A stretch of DNA of 64,000 nt from Porticoccus sp963974675 (lineage in GTDB: Bacteria > Pseudomonadota > Gammaproteobacteria > Pseudomonadales > Porticoccaceae), in the NCBI GenBank assembly GCA_963974675.1, contig CAXBDQ010000013.1, forward strand, positions 1 through 64,000, written 5' to 3'. Under the pieces are notes generated by a model, which worked only from the letters and a program-made list of their open reading frames with translations, was not told where the DNA came from and searched no databases. Position numbers and translations under genes: made by a program. Of the stretch, positions 46,886 through 55,064 are shown piece by piece. Within the stretch, counting starts at the first letter, position 1. Each line of letters begins with the position of its first letter.

Positions 46886-48241
46886 TTAAGATCTGATATT
46901 ATATTTTTCTAAAAAATTGTAGAGCGTTGGCCGCGTGACACCAAGCAGCTTTGCTGCTTCCGAAATATTATCATCGGTATTGAGCAAAGCCCTCTGTATC
47001 GCCCTTCTCTCAGAGCTTTCCCGAACCTGCCTTAAATTAAAGGGCATCGCCTCTTCCTCCGAAGGTGACAACTCAAGGTCTTCCAGGGTGATATGATTAT
47101 TATCAGCCATAATAATGGCGCGCTTAATACGACTCTCCAACTCGCGCACATTCCCAGGCCAATCATAAGATTCAATGGCAGCAACGGCCTGCCTATCAAA
47201 CCCCCGCATGGATTTACCCAACTCGTTATTAAAGCGATTTAAAAATGATTTTGCGAGCAAGAGAACATCGCCTGTCCGCTCCTTTACCGTTGGGAGCTGA
47301 ATCGTGATTTCACTAATCCGATAATATAAATCCTCCCTAAATCGTCCATCCTGAATATGCTGCGTCAAATCTTGGTGGGTTGCACAGATAATTCGAACAT
47401 CAATAGGGATTTCCTTTCTTCCCCCCACACGCTCAATAACACGCTCTTGCAGAAAACGCAGTAATTTGGCCTGTAATTCCAGAGGCAAATCGCCAATCTC
47501 ATCCAAAAATAAGGTGCCCCCATGAGCATACTCAATTTTACCCGGGGTTTGCTTTGTCGCTCCGGTAAACGCACCTTTTTCATAACCAAAGAGTTCGCTC
47601 TCCAGCAAGTTGTCGGGAATCGCAGCACAATTAATAGCCACCATTCTCTGACCAGACCTTGGACTAAGCTCATGTAATGCTTTAGCTATAACCTCTTTAC
47701 CTGTACCACTCGCACCCAATAACAAGGTCGTAATATCTGAAGGTGCTACTTTTTCAACAGTGCGGCAGACCTTAAGCATCTCTGGGCTAGATGCAATAAT
47801 TCCTTGCAATGGAGACTTTAGGCCGCTTTCCTGAAGTTTACGATTTTCTGTTTCCAACTCACAGACCCGATAGGCCCGCTGAACAATTAACTTAAGAATT
47901 TCCGGCTCTACTGGCTTTTGATAAAAATCATAAGCACCGCATCCAATAGCTTTAACAGCATTTGCCCGATCATTATCCCCAGTAACAATGATCACTTTTG
48001 TTTCTGGCTGCATGGACAATATTGCCTCCAGCGTAGCCAAACCTTCAGTGACCCCACCGGGGTCAGGCGGAAGTCCAAGATCCAACAAAACCACACCTGG
48101 CTGATGGCGCCGTAACTGAGCAATAGCCGTTTCCCGGTCACCACTCACGACGACTTCATAATCATCAAAGCACCAACGCAACTGGCTTTGTAAGCCCTTA
48201 TCATCTTCAACAATCAACAGTCGCTTATTCGACTCCGCCAC
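46886..48241 (-). CDS. prsR: PEP-CTERM-box response regulator, sigma-54 activator
   Basis: A 451-aa NtrC-type regulator. The receiver domain (1-~120) has the phospho-acceptor Asp54 (LLDLGLPPD). The AAA+ domain has Walker A GASGTGKE (176-183) and the sigma-54 contact loop GAFTGA (223-228). A C-terminal Fis-like helix-turn-helix follows (~410-451, EAAKLLGVTRPTLY). It matches TIGR02915. It overlaps prsK by 17 bases, so kinase and regulator are made together. It probably activates sigma-54 promoters of PEP-CTERM and related genes, including the candidate at 53147. Confidence 0.97.
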   Translation of the reverse strand: MAESNKRLLIVEDDKGLQSQLRWCFDDYEVVVSGDRETAIAQLRRHQPGVVLLDLGLPPDPGGVTEGLATLEAILSMQPETKVIIVTGDNDRANAVKAIGCGAYDFYQKPVEPEILKLIVQRAYRVCELETENRKLQESGLKSPLQGIIASSPEMLKVCRTVEKVAPSDITTLLLGASGTGKEVIAKALHELSPRSGQRMVAINCAAIPDNLLESELFGYEKGAFTGATKQTPGKIEYAHGGTLFLDEIGDLPLELQAKLLRFLQERVIERVGGRKEIPIDVRIICATHQDLTQHIQDGRFREDLYYRISEITIQLPTVKERTGDVLLLAKSFLNRFNNELGKSMRGFDRQAVAAIESYDWPGNVRELESRIKRAIIMADNNHITLEDLELSPSEEEAMPFNLRQVRESSERRAIQRALLNTDDNISEAAKLLGVTRPTLYNFLEKYNIRS

Positions 48242-50336
48242 AGCTAACTCCTTTCAAATCTGGATCCTGACCAATGTCCCCATCAGGCAGGACTCGAGGC
48301 AAAACTATACTAAACGTGGAACCAACACCAAGTTCACTTTCCACCAAAATATCGCCGCCTAGGGAACGAATATACTCTCTGCTCTCAAAAGCACCCACTC
48401 CCATACCCGTCAATCCTTTCGTAGAATCAAACGGTTTAAACAAGCGTTCTCGTATAAAATCAGACGCCATGCCTACGCCGGAGTCTTCTACCACCACAAC
48501 GACGCAATGTTCATCAAGCTTGGTTCGTACAGATACACAGCCTTTTTTGCCTGTGGCATCCTGCGCATTTTGAATCATATGACCAAACACTGTTGCTAAT
48601 TGCTCTGGATCAACATTCACTAGAATTTCAGCGTCAACTGTCTCCAACCCTACCTCAGGCTCACGCCTTTTTGCCTCATCAACAACCTGCGCCAACAACT
48701 CGCCCAAATTTACGCAGCTAACTGCGACACCTCTCTCGCCACTTCTCATCTGGGCCATTAGCCCGGTCATTCTAGCAACCGAGTTTTTAACCGTATCAAT
48801 AACGTCATCAACAAATGCTGGGTTATGTTTATGTTTTTCAGCATTGGTGACAATTAAAGATTGTTGCGCCAATATATTTTTTAGATCATGAACAATATAT
48901 GCAGAAAGGCGATTAAACGCTTCAAATTGCCGCGATTGCATCAGCGCCTGATCTGCCTGGTATTGGGCCAAATGACTTGCAGCTTGCTGCCCCGCAGTTT
49001 TCAATAAATCACGATCTTCCCAATTTATTGTCACCTGTAATTCAGAACGCTTAACTAAAATAAACCCAATACATTTACTTTTGAACATCAATGGCACGAT
49101 AAACCAAGCGTTAGGGATAGACAAAAGCCAACTCGGCATATCGAGCCCTTCATAAAGGCCTGGGTCTCTCTCATACTCATCGAAATCAATGACCCATTGA
49201 GTGCGCTCCACAAAAGATGCCAAAGAAGACAACGATGCAGCATTAACAAACGCCACCTCCGGCATATGCCACCTTGTCGTCAAAGCGTAATGACCTGTTT
49301 CTGTTTTCTCCCAAAGCATCCCGCCAGAACTACCCGTCAACGAGATGATCGACTGAATCACCCTCTCGGGGACACTGTCCACGCTACCCGCAAGGTTTTG
49401 AGTAAACTTTAGCCACTCCTCACGATAGTCATGTTTGTAGGAAAAAAAATGTTTACTGAGAAAAACCCGTACCTTGGCCCTAATTTTGTCAGAAAACAAT
49501 AGAGTTAACAGCAGAAGGCCTGCGCCAAAAAAGAATACTATCTGTAAAAAGCTACCCCAAGTCCCACCATAAAAGCGGATAAAATACCCGACGACAGCCA
49601 TCAACAAAAGATAGGTGCCGGCTCCCATAATAGTGGCTGTATGGAACACCACATGGCGCGACACGTGAATATCTAGTTCATATTTAGGGTTTCGAGCAAT
49701 AGCAATCGCAATAAGGGGTGCCGCCATCCCGTTAACAATCCCTCTGGCCTCCCAGAGATTTAAACTAATACGCTTAAACAAAAGCGCATCTGAATACATA
49801 AAGAAGTCGTAGGCAAATATACAGCCTACCCCCAGACACATAAACTTGGCTGCCCAGCGCTGATTTGCACTGGAATTCCTAAAAATTTGCTCTATTAGGG
49901 TCAGTCCAGCAATTGAAAGAGCCACCCAGATAACCAGTACTGAATCTCTAACCACAACACCAGAAAAATCAAGAAATTCTGAAAATGCAGGGATTGTAAA
50001 TAATGTTGAGACCACAAGTAAAAATAAAGAGCCCCCTACAGCCCAGCGGAACAAGTCCGAGTGCTTGCCTCCCCCATCAGCCTTTTTATCCATAGCTCCC
50101 AGCAAAAAAAGACACCATGACGTACTTCTTGCAAGCTCCGCAATTTGCATAACCTCAAAAGAAAGAGAAACACCCCATTCTCCTGCACTAATTAACCCAG
50201 CCCACACCGCAGAGGCAAGACTTGCAACAACAATTAATGCCCCCTGAGAGCGACCACGCCATGAAAACACCAACAATATGGCCAACACAAAATATGCAAT
50301 AAAGGCGAAAAGATAACTCACCCCACCTATATTCAC
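48225..50336 (-). CDS. prsK: PEP-CTERM-system histidine kinase
   Basis: The 703-aa sensor kinase has eight or more membrane helices (~5-290), a GAF-like domain (~310-450), the phospho-acceptor His483 (IVHDLKN) and a C-terminal HATPase_c domain (GMVIQNAQDATG-like N box, DSGVGM, TGMGVGAF). It matches TIGR02916. Start is GTG with GGGGTG about 9 bases upstream. It phosphorylates PrsR; the sensed signal is unknown, though the integral-membrane sensor suggests a membrane or lipid cue. Confidence 0.96.
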   Translation of the reverse strand: MNIGGVSYLFAFIAYFVLAILLVFSWRGRSQGALIVVASLASAVWAGLISAGEWGVSLSFEVMQIAELARSTSWCLFLLGAMDKKADGGGKHSDLFRWAVGGSLFLLVVSTLFTIPAFSEFLDFSGVVVRDSVLVIWVALSIAGLTLIEQIFRNSSANQRWAAKFMCLGVGCIFAYDFFMYSDALLFKRISLNLWEARGIVNGMAAPLIAIAIARNPKYELDIHVSRHVVFHTATIMGAGTYLLLMAVVGYFIRFYGGTWGSFLQIVFFFGAGLLLLTLLFSDKIRAKVRVFLSKHFFSYKHDYREEWLKFTQNLAGSVDSVPERVIQSIISLTGSSGGMLWEKTETGHYALTTRWHMPEVAFVNAASLSSLASFVERTQWVIDFDEYERDPGLYEGLDMPSWLLSIPNAWFIVPLMFKSKCIGFILVKRSELQVTINWEDRDLLKTAGQQAASHLAQYQADQALMQSRQFEAFNRLSAYIVHDLKNILAQQSLIVTNAEKHKHNPAFVDDVIDTVKNSVARMTGLMAQMRSGERGVAVSCVNLGELLAQVVDEAKRREPEVGLETVDAEILVNVDPEQLATVFGHMIQNAQDATGKKGCVSVRTKLDEHCVVVVVEDSGVGMASDFIRERLFKPFDSTKGLTGMGVGAFESREYIRSLGGDILVESELGVGSTFSIVLPRVLPDGDIGQDPDLKGVSCGGVE

Positions 50337-50655
50337 GACACAGCACCCCAGCTAAAAGATTTTGAAGAAACATCCATTTACATTATTCTCACACTCTTTA
50401 TTTTTATTTCCCAAAATTGGGCTAGATGATATAGCATCTTCTACCAACACGACCTAGATCACTCAAGATATTAACACTATACTCAGCAGCTATTGCGAAC
50501 GAGACTTAACGCACTTTCATTCTCGCACCACTTGTTCTTTTCATCGAGAACTGCTTGGCACTTAGAATGACATATGCGTCACATACAAGCTCACGCGAAC
50601 CACCCTATCATAGCGGGATAGCCCAAAAACTCTGATTAATTAAAGGTAATGACTG
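50337..50655. promoter_or_regulatory. Divergent intergenic region between prsK and the UDP-sugar operon
   Basis: About 319 bases with no gene I can support. It holds an exact sigma-54 -24 box (TTGGCAC, 50555-50561), but the -12 box at correct spacing reads ATGAC instead of TTGC, so it is at best weak. An AAAGGTAA ribosome site precedes the TTG start at 50656. Confidence 0.5.
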
Positions 50656-51690
50656 TTGTCTACTTACGATCGCCTAAAAGAAACCCTCCCACAAAAACCT
50701 AAAACCTGGCTCATTACTGGAGTAGCCGGATTTATAGGTTCCAACTTGCTCGAAACATTACTGAGTCTAGGGCAAACCGTAAGAGGCCTCGATAACTTTT
50801 CTACAGGTCATCAGTCTAACCTCGATGACGTGCAAGAGAAGGTCGGTGAAAATTGGAACAACTTCACCTTTTATGAAACAGATATCAGAGACCTAGAGGA
50901 TTGCTCAAAAATCTGCGAAGGCGTTGACATTGTTCTTCACCAAGCCGCCTTAGGCAGTGTACCCAGATCCATTGCAGACCCGGCTTTAACCAATGATTCC
51001 AATATCAATGGCTTCCTAAATATGCTGATCGCAGCAAGAGATGCAAAAGTAAAACGCTTTATCTATGCAGCCTCCTCTTCTACCTACGGTGACCACCCAG
51101 GTTTACCAAAAAAAGAAGACATCATTGGCAAACCACTATCACCCTACGCTGTCACAAAGTACGTGAATGAACTCTACGCAGATGTATTTGCCAAGACCTA
51201 TGGAATGGAAACAATTGGGCTACGTTATTTTAATGTGTTTGGGCCAAGACAAGATCCAAATGGTGCCTATGCCGCAGTGATACCCAAATGGCTCAATAAT
51301 CTTTTACTAGGCAACCCATGCCATATTAACGGTGATGGCGAAACCTCCCGTGATTTTTGTTACATAGATAATACCGTGCAGGCTAACCTTCTCGCCGCAA
51401 CCAGCGATCACCCCGATGCCGCAAACCAAGTCTATAACGTTGCATTTGGTGATCGCACAACACTCAATGAACTCTATGAGTCCATGCGTACCATTCTTGC
51501 GGAGCGTGATAGCAATATTGCAGAGGCAAAGCCCGTTTATCAGGATTTTCGTACCGGTGATGTCCGACACTCTTTAGCTGACATATCTAAAGCTGCTACC
51601 CTGCTTGGCTATGCTCCAAGTCATAACGCCCAACAAGGCTTAAAAGAAACGGCCGAATGGTTTATAAAAAATGGCTTTAATGACGAATAA
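50656..51690 (+). CDS. NAD-dependent epimerase, UDP-HexNAc C4-epimerase type (WbpP/TviC-like)
   Basis: A 344-aa SDR enzyme with the NAD loop GVAGFIG (22-28), ASSSTYGD at 139-146 and the catalytic Tyr164-x3-Lys168 (SPYAVTK). FGPRQDPNGAYAAV and the C-terminal RTGDVRHSLAD are typical of the WbpP/Vi-antigen group that interconverts UDP-GlcNAc and UDP-GalNAc (or the uronates). It uses a TTG start after AAAGGTAA. It pairs with the dehydrogenase 34 bases on to make UDP-GalNAc uronic acid. Confidence 0.92.
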   Translation: MSTYDRLKETLPQKPKTWLITGVAGFIGSNLLETLLSLGQTVRGLDNFSTGHQSNLDDVQEKVGENWNNFTFYETDIRDLEDCSKICEGVDIVLHQAALGSVPRSIADPALTNDSNINGFLNMLIAARDAKVKRFIYAASSSTYGDHPGLPKKEDIIGKPLSPYAVTKYVNELYADVFAKTYGMETIGLRYFNVFGPRQDPNGAYAAVIPKWLNNLLLGNPCHINGDGETSRDFCYIDNTVQANLLAATSDHPDAANQVYNVAFGDRTTLNELYESMRTILAERDSNIAEAKPVYQDFRTGDVRHSLADISKAATLLGYAPSHNAQQGLKETAEWFIKNGFNDE

Positions 51691-51724
51691 CAAATACACC
51701 GATTAGACGAACAAAGGGATTACC

Positions 51725-53032
51725 GTGAAAACGATTGCTGTTGTAGGTTTAGGATATGTTGGACTGCCACTTGCTGTCGCATTTGGCAAAAAGGGCCCAA
51801 CCATTGGCTTTGATCTCGATGAAAAAAAACTGGCCCATTATCGCCAAGGTTTTGACCCAAGTGGGGAGGTTGAACCAGAGGGCTTAAAAGCTGCCACAGG
51901 TCTTCAATTTACCAATGATCCAAACAAACTATCGAATGCTGATGTTATTATCGTTGCCGTTCCCACACCAATCGATAAAGCCCACAGGCCTGATTTAAGA
52001 GCCTTAGAGGGCGCGTGTAAAACCATTGCTTCAAATTTGTCACCAAACACCATTGTGGTATTTGAATCCACCGTATATCCGGGCTGCACAGAAGAAGTTT
52101 GCGTACCTATTTTAGAATCCATTTCTGGCATGCCGTGGGCAGGTAACCCTGAAAAAATTGACACCACTCCGGGCTTTTATATCGGCTATTCTCCCGAGCG
52201 AATTAACCCAGGCGACAAAGAGCGCAGACTGGAAACTATCGTCAAGGTCGTATCCGGAGACACCCCTAATATCTTGGAGCAGGTTGCTAATGTCTATGAA
52301 AACATTATTACGGCCGGAGTTTATCGCGCAACCAGTATCAAGGTAGCCGAAGCAGCAAAGGTGATAGAAAACACTCAACGTGACCTAAACATTGCGCTCA
52401 TGAATGAGCTGTCACTTATTTTCCATAAACTGGATATTGATACCCTCGATGTGCTTGAAACAGCAGGTACTAAATGGAATTTTCTTCCTTTCCGCCCCGG
52501 GCTAGTAGGCGGGCATTGTATTGGTGTTGACCCCTACTATTTGACCTACAAAGCAGAAGCTGAAGGCTATCACCCAGAGGTCATTCTAGCGGGTCGAAAA
52601 ACTAATGATGGCATGGGAAAATATATTGCCGAGCAAACCATCAAACAATTAGTCAAACGCGGACATGCCATAAACGGCGCCAATGTTGTGGTACTGGGTT
52701 TAACCTTTAAAGAAGATTGTCCCGACCTAAGAAATTCTAAAGTCGAAGATATTATTACGGAACTTCGTGAATATCAGTGCAATGTCATCGTACACGACCC
52801 AATGGCCGACCCAGAGGAAGCTGTTGAAGAGTATGGGGTTACACTAACGCCTTGGGCGGAACTAGAAAATGCATCAGCCGTTATTCTAGCTGTTGCTCAC
52901 AATCACTATAGACAGCTACACCCCTCTGACTTACAAAAAATCATGGCAAATGACTCCGTTCTGATCGATGTAAAATCTCTTCTTGATCGGGATGCCTTTG
53001 CTAACAGTAAAGCTGACATTTGGAGACTGTGA
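51725..53032 (+). CDS. Nucleotide-sugar dehydrogenase, UDP-HexNAc 6-dehydrogenase type (WbpO/TviB-like)
   Basis: A 435-aa enzyme with the NAD motif GLGYVGLP (8-15), the catalytic Cys265 (GGHCIGVDP) and GLTFKEDCPDLRNSK in the C-terminal UDP-binding domain. It oxidises C6 of a UDP-N-acetylhexosamine twice to the uronate, a likely EPS building block. Start is GTG preceded by AAAGGGA. It forms an operon with the epimerase. Confidence 0.95.
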   Translation: MKTIAVVGLGYVGLPLAVAFGKKGPTIGFDLDEKKLAHYRQGFDPSGEVEPEGLKAATGLQFTNDPNKLSNADVIIVAVPTPIDKAHRPDLRALEGACKTIASNLSPNTIVVFESTVYPGCTEEVCVPILESISGMPWAGNPEKIDTTPGFYIGYSPERINPGDKERRLETIVKVVSGDTPNILEQVANVYENIITAGVYRATSIKVAEAAKVIENTQRDLNIALMNELSLIFHKLDIDTLDVLETAGTKWNFLPFRPGLVGGHCIGVDPYYLTYKAEAEGYHPEVILAGRKTNDGMGKYIAEQTIKQLVKRGHAINGANVVVLGLTFKEDCPDLRNSKVEDIITELREYQCNVIVHDPMADPEEAVEEYGVTLTPWAELENASAVILAVAHNHYRQLHPSDLQKIMANDSVLIDVKSLLDRDAFANSKADIWRL

Positions 53033-53146
53033 CATAAAAAGGTGTTGGATTTAACCTGTCAGTTTTTTTTACAGATCAAGAATAAAAACTGATTACGATG
53101 CAATAAAAAATATTTAACTTATTGTTTTTTATTGCTATAAACTATA

Positions 53147-53162
53147 TGGCACAAAACATGCT
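53147..53162 (+). promoter_or_regulatory. Sigma-54 promoter (-24/-12) for the Tat-signal protein operon
   Basis: TGGCACAAAACATGCT has the -24 element TGGCAC intact and -12 ATGCT, one base off TTGCW. The GG and GC are exactly 12 bases apart. Expected transcription start is near 53173, about 20 bases before the ATG at 53194. PrsR, a sigma-54 activator, is encoded 5 kb away. A CTGT/ACAG dyad at 53056-53074 could be an upstream activator site (speculative). Confidence 0.7.
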
Positions 53163-53193
53163 TGTATGTAACCTATGCAGGTATTAACAAAGA

Positions 53194-53808
53194 ATGGTCC
53201 TCGCTATGACAAAGAACACTGAAAACCAACCAGAAACGATCACAAAGGGTGATGACAACCCAGGGGCTAGCAACAGTCGTCGTAAATTCTTAACTAAGGC
53301 TGGAATCGTGGCCCCGCTGGCCATGATCTCTGTTAGTAAGCCCGCTTGGGGAGACCTGACAGGCACGACATTCCGGTGCGGGCTTTCGGGAATGGTATCA
53401 GGCAATGTATCTGTACGGCCAGATGACACGAACTGTGTCGGAGGGTATAGCCCTGGGTACTGGGGGAATCGTAATGGCTTCCCACGCTGGAGCGGGCAAC
53501 ATGACCTTATTTTCTCCACTACATTAGGCGGAGGAGCGACTAAATGCCCAGGAGAGAGCTATGACTATGCTGGCGTTTCGATGGCGGCCATTATCACAAC
53601 AACGGGACGAGGCAATTACAGAGGCAGCTTTGCCTTTCATGCAATAGCAGCTTGGCTAAACTCTCAACTAGTGCCCAACTATGTGTTTAATACCACTGAA
53701 GTAGAGGGCATCATTTTTGACGTCATGACTACGGGATTCCACACTACTAGCGGAGGGATAACGCTCAACTGCGGGCAGGTTAAAACACATTTTGATTCAA
53801 CCTATTAA
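53194..53808 (+). CDS. Tat-signal exported protein, candidate substrate of the HPr-rel-A cassette
   Basis: This 204-aa protein of unknown function begins with a twin-arginine signal: SRRKFLTK followed by a hydrophobic stretch ending PAWG. The mature ~150 residues have four cysteines and the segment GYSPGYWGNRNG, reminiscent of the GYTPGYWKN motif seen in some exported PEP-CTERM-type proteins. There is no PEP-CTERM tail and no other anchor; it ends HFDSTY. The start is 53194 or the ATG at 53206. It directly precedes the PqqD/kinase/nucleotidyltransferase genes and is under a sigma-54 promoter. I propose it as the modified or chaperoned substrate, but this is inference. Confidence 0.8.
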   Translation: MVLAMTKNTENQPETITKGDDNPGASNSRRKFLTKAGIVAPLAMISVSKPAWGDLTGTTFRCGLSGMVSGNVSVRPDDTNCVGGYSPGYWGNRNGFPRWSGQHDLIFSTTLGGGATKCPGESYDYAGVSMAAIITTTGRGNYRGSFAFHAIAAWLNSQLVPNYVFNTTEVEGIIFDVMTTGFHTTSGGITLNCGQVKTHFDSTY

Positions 53809-53834
53809 CATCTAAATTTTATACTTTTTTACTG

Positions 53835-53846
53835 ACACTTAAGTGT
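53835..53846. repeat. 12-bp palindrome before the PqqD-like gene
   Basis: ACACTTAAGTGT spans the ribosome-site region of the PqqD-like gene, 27 bases after the Tat-protein stop. It could be a small hairpin limiting translation or readthrough, or an operator. Short enough to be chance. Confidence 0.4.
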
Positions 53847-53850
53847 GACT

Positions 53851-54144
53851 ATGCCAAAAGACGTAAGGTTTTTAGCCAACGCTTATCAGTTAACAAGAAC
53901 CTTTAGCTTTGTCTGCTCGAACCTAGATACCGAATACCTTCTATTCGATAGAAAAAGTGGCGACACCATATTACTAGACCCCGTTTCATTGAGCATACTT
54001 AACAGCCTAAGCACCCCCCATTTTACCTACACGCCAGAAGCTGGCCCCGCACAACTTGATTTAAATAGCTTTTACCTCGAGGATATCCAGCCACACTTGG
54101 ATCACCTAATGGACATGGGGCTTATTGCACCTGCAGCTGAATGA
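53851..54144 (+). CDS. PqqD-like peptide chaperone, HPr-rel-A system
   Basis: A 97-aa PqqD-fold protein with central EYLLFDRKSGDTILLDPVSL and a C-terminal ending in LMDMGLIAPAAE, as in the RiPP recognition element family (TIGR04353 as recalled). PqqD proteins bind precursor leader peptides and present them to modifying enzymes. The start may be the ATG at 53851 (TAAG upstream) or the GTG at 53845. It overlaps the kinase gene by 4 bases (ATGA), so partners are made together. Confidence 0.86.
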   Translation: MPKDVRFLANAYQLTRTFSFVCSNLDTEYLLFDRKSGDTILLDPVSLSILNSLSTPHFTYTPEAGPAQLDLNSFYLEDIQPHLDHLMDMGLIAPAAE

Positions 54145-55064
54145 CTCTTTCTGAACTAACACCGGATCAAGTTCGATCACAATTAGCGAGTGACCAAGGC
54201 CTAAATATTAAAACAGGACCTTTCTCTCTCAACATTCACTCAACAGTTACATCTGTTGCCGATAATATTTTGGGGATGTATCAAGACTATGGCTTAGTCG
54301 ATGATAGTTGTTTTATCGACTTTCATGTCGCCATAAAAAAACCTAAAAATTTAAGATGTTTTATAAAACCTCAAGTACAATTTTATTTTGATGGAATACC
54401 CCCCTTTAAACCGCTGCCTTTCGACCAGGCTTTCCCCATGCTGGAATGGGGGCTAAATCTCTGCGTATCCTCAACAGCCAATCAATTTTTAATAATTCAT
54501 GCCGCCGTCATAGAAAAAGATGGTGCCGCCATTATTCTTCCCGGCCCATCTGGAAGCGGTAAAAGCACACTCTGCGCCACGCTCATCAACTCGGGCTGGC
54601 GCCTTCTCTCTGATGAATTGACATTAATTTCTTGTGAAAATGGCATGGTCTACCCACTGGGGAGACCAGTAAGTCTAAAAAACCAATCTATCAATATTAT
54701 TAAAAACCGATTTCCCGAAACGAGCTTTACCCCTGTCACTAAAGACACAGCAAAAGGTACTGTAGCTCATATGCAAGCGCCTACTGATAGCGTGCTGAAT
54801 TCTGATAATCCCGCACCCGCTAAATTTGTCATTTTCCCTAAATATATTCCATCAAGTGAAGCTAAATTAACTGAGGTATCAAAAGGACAACAATTTATGA
54901 AGTTGATTGAAAATTCTTTCAACTATAGTTTGCTGGGGGAAAAGGGTTTTATGGTCATGTCTCAGATGATGCGCCAATGCCGTTGTTTTGATTTTAGCTA
55001 TAGCAGCTTGGATGATGCCATTAAAGTTTTTAACAATTTGTCAGACAACCGTCCCCATGAATAA
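54141..55064 (+). CDS. HprK-related kinase A
   Basis: A 307-aa protein related to the C-terminal domain of HPr kinase/phosphorylase. It has His120 (IIHAAVI), Walker A GPSGSGKS (135-142) and LLSDELTLI (155-163) with the catalytic acidic residues. It lacks the N-terminal half of HprK, and no PTS genes are here, so HPr is unlikely to be the substrate. Matches TIGR04352 as recalled. In paeninodin-type lasso clusters a similar kinase phosphorylates the precursor's C-terminal Ser; here the target may be the Tat protein. Overlaps both neighbours. Confidence 0.9.
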   Translation: MTLSELTPDQVRSQLASDQGLNIKTGPFSLNIHSTVTSVADNILGMYQDYGLVDDSCFIDFHVAIKKPKNLRCFIKPQVQFYFDGIPPFKPLPFDQAFPMLEWGLNLCVSSTANQFLIIHAAVIEKDGAAIILPGPSGSGKSTLCATLINSGWRLLSDELTLISCENGMVYPLGRPVSLKNQSINIIKNRFPETSFTPVTKDTAKGTVAHMQAPTDSVLNSDNPAPAKFVIFPKYIPSSEAKLTEVSKGQQFMKLIENSFNYSLLGEKGFMVMSQMMRQCRCFDFSYSSLDDAIKVFNNLSDNRPHE

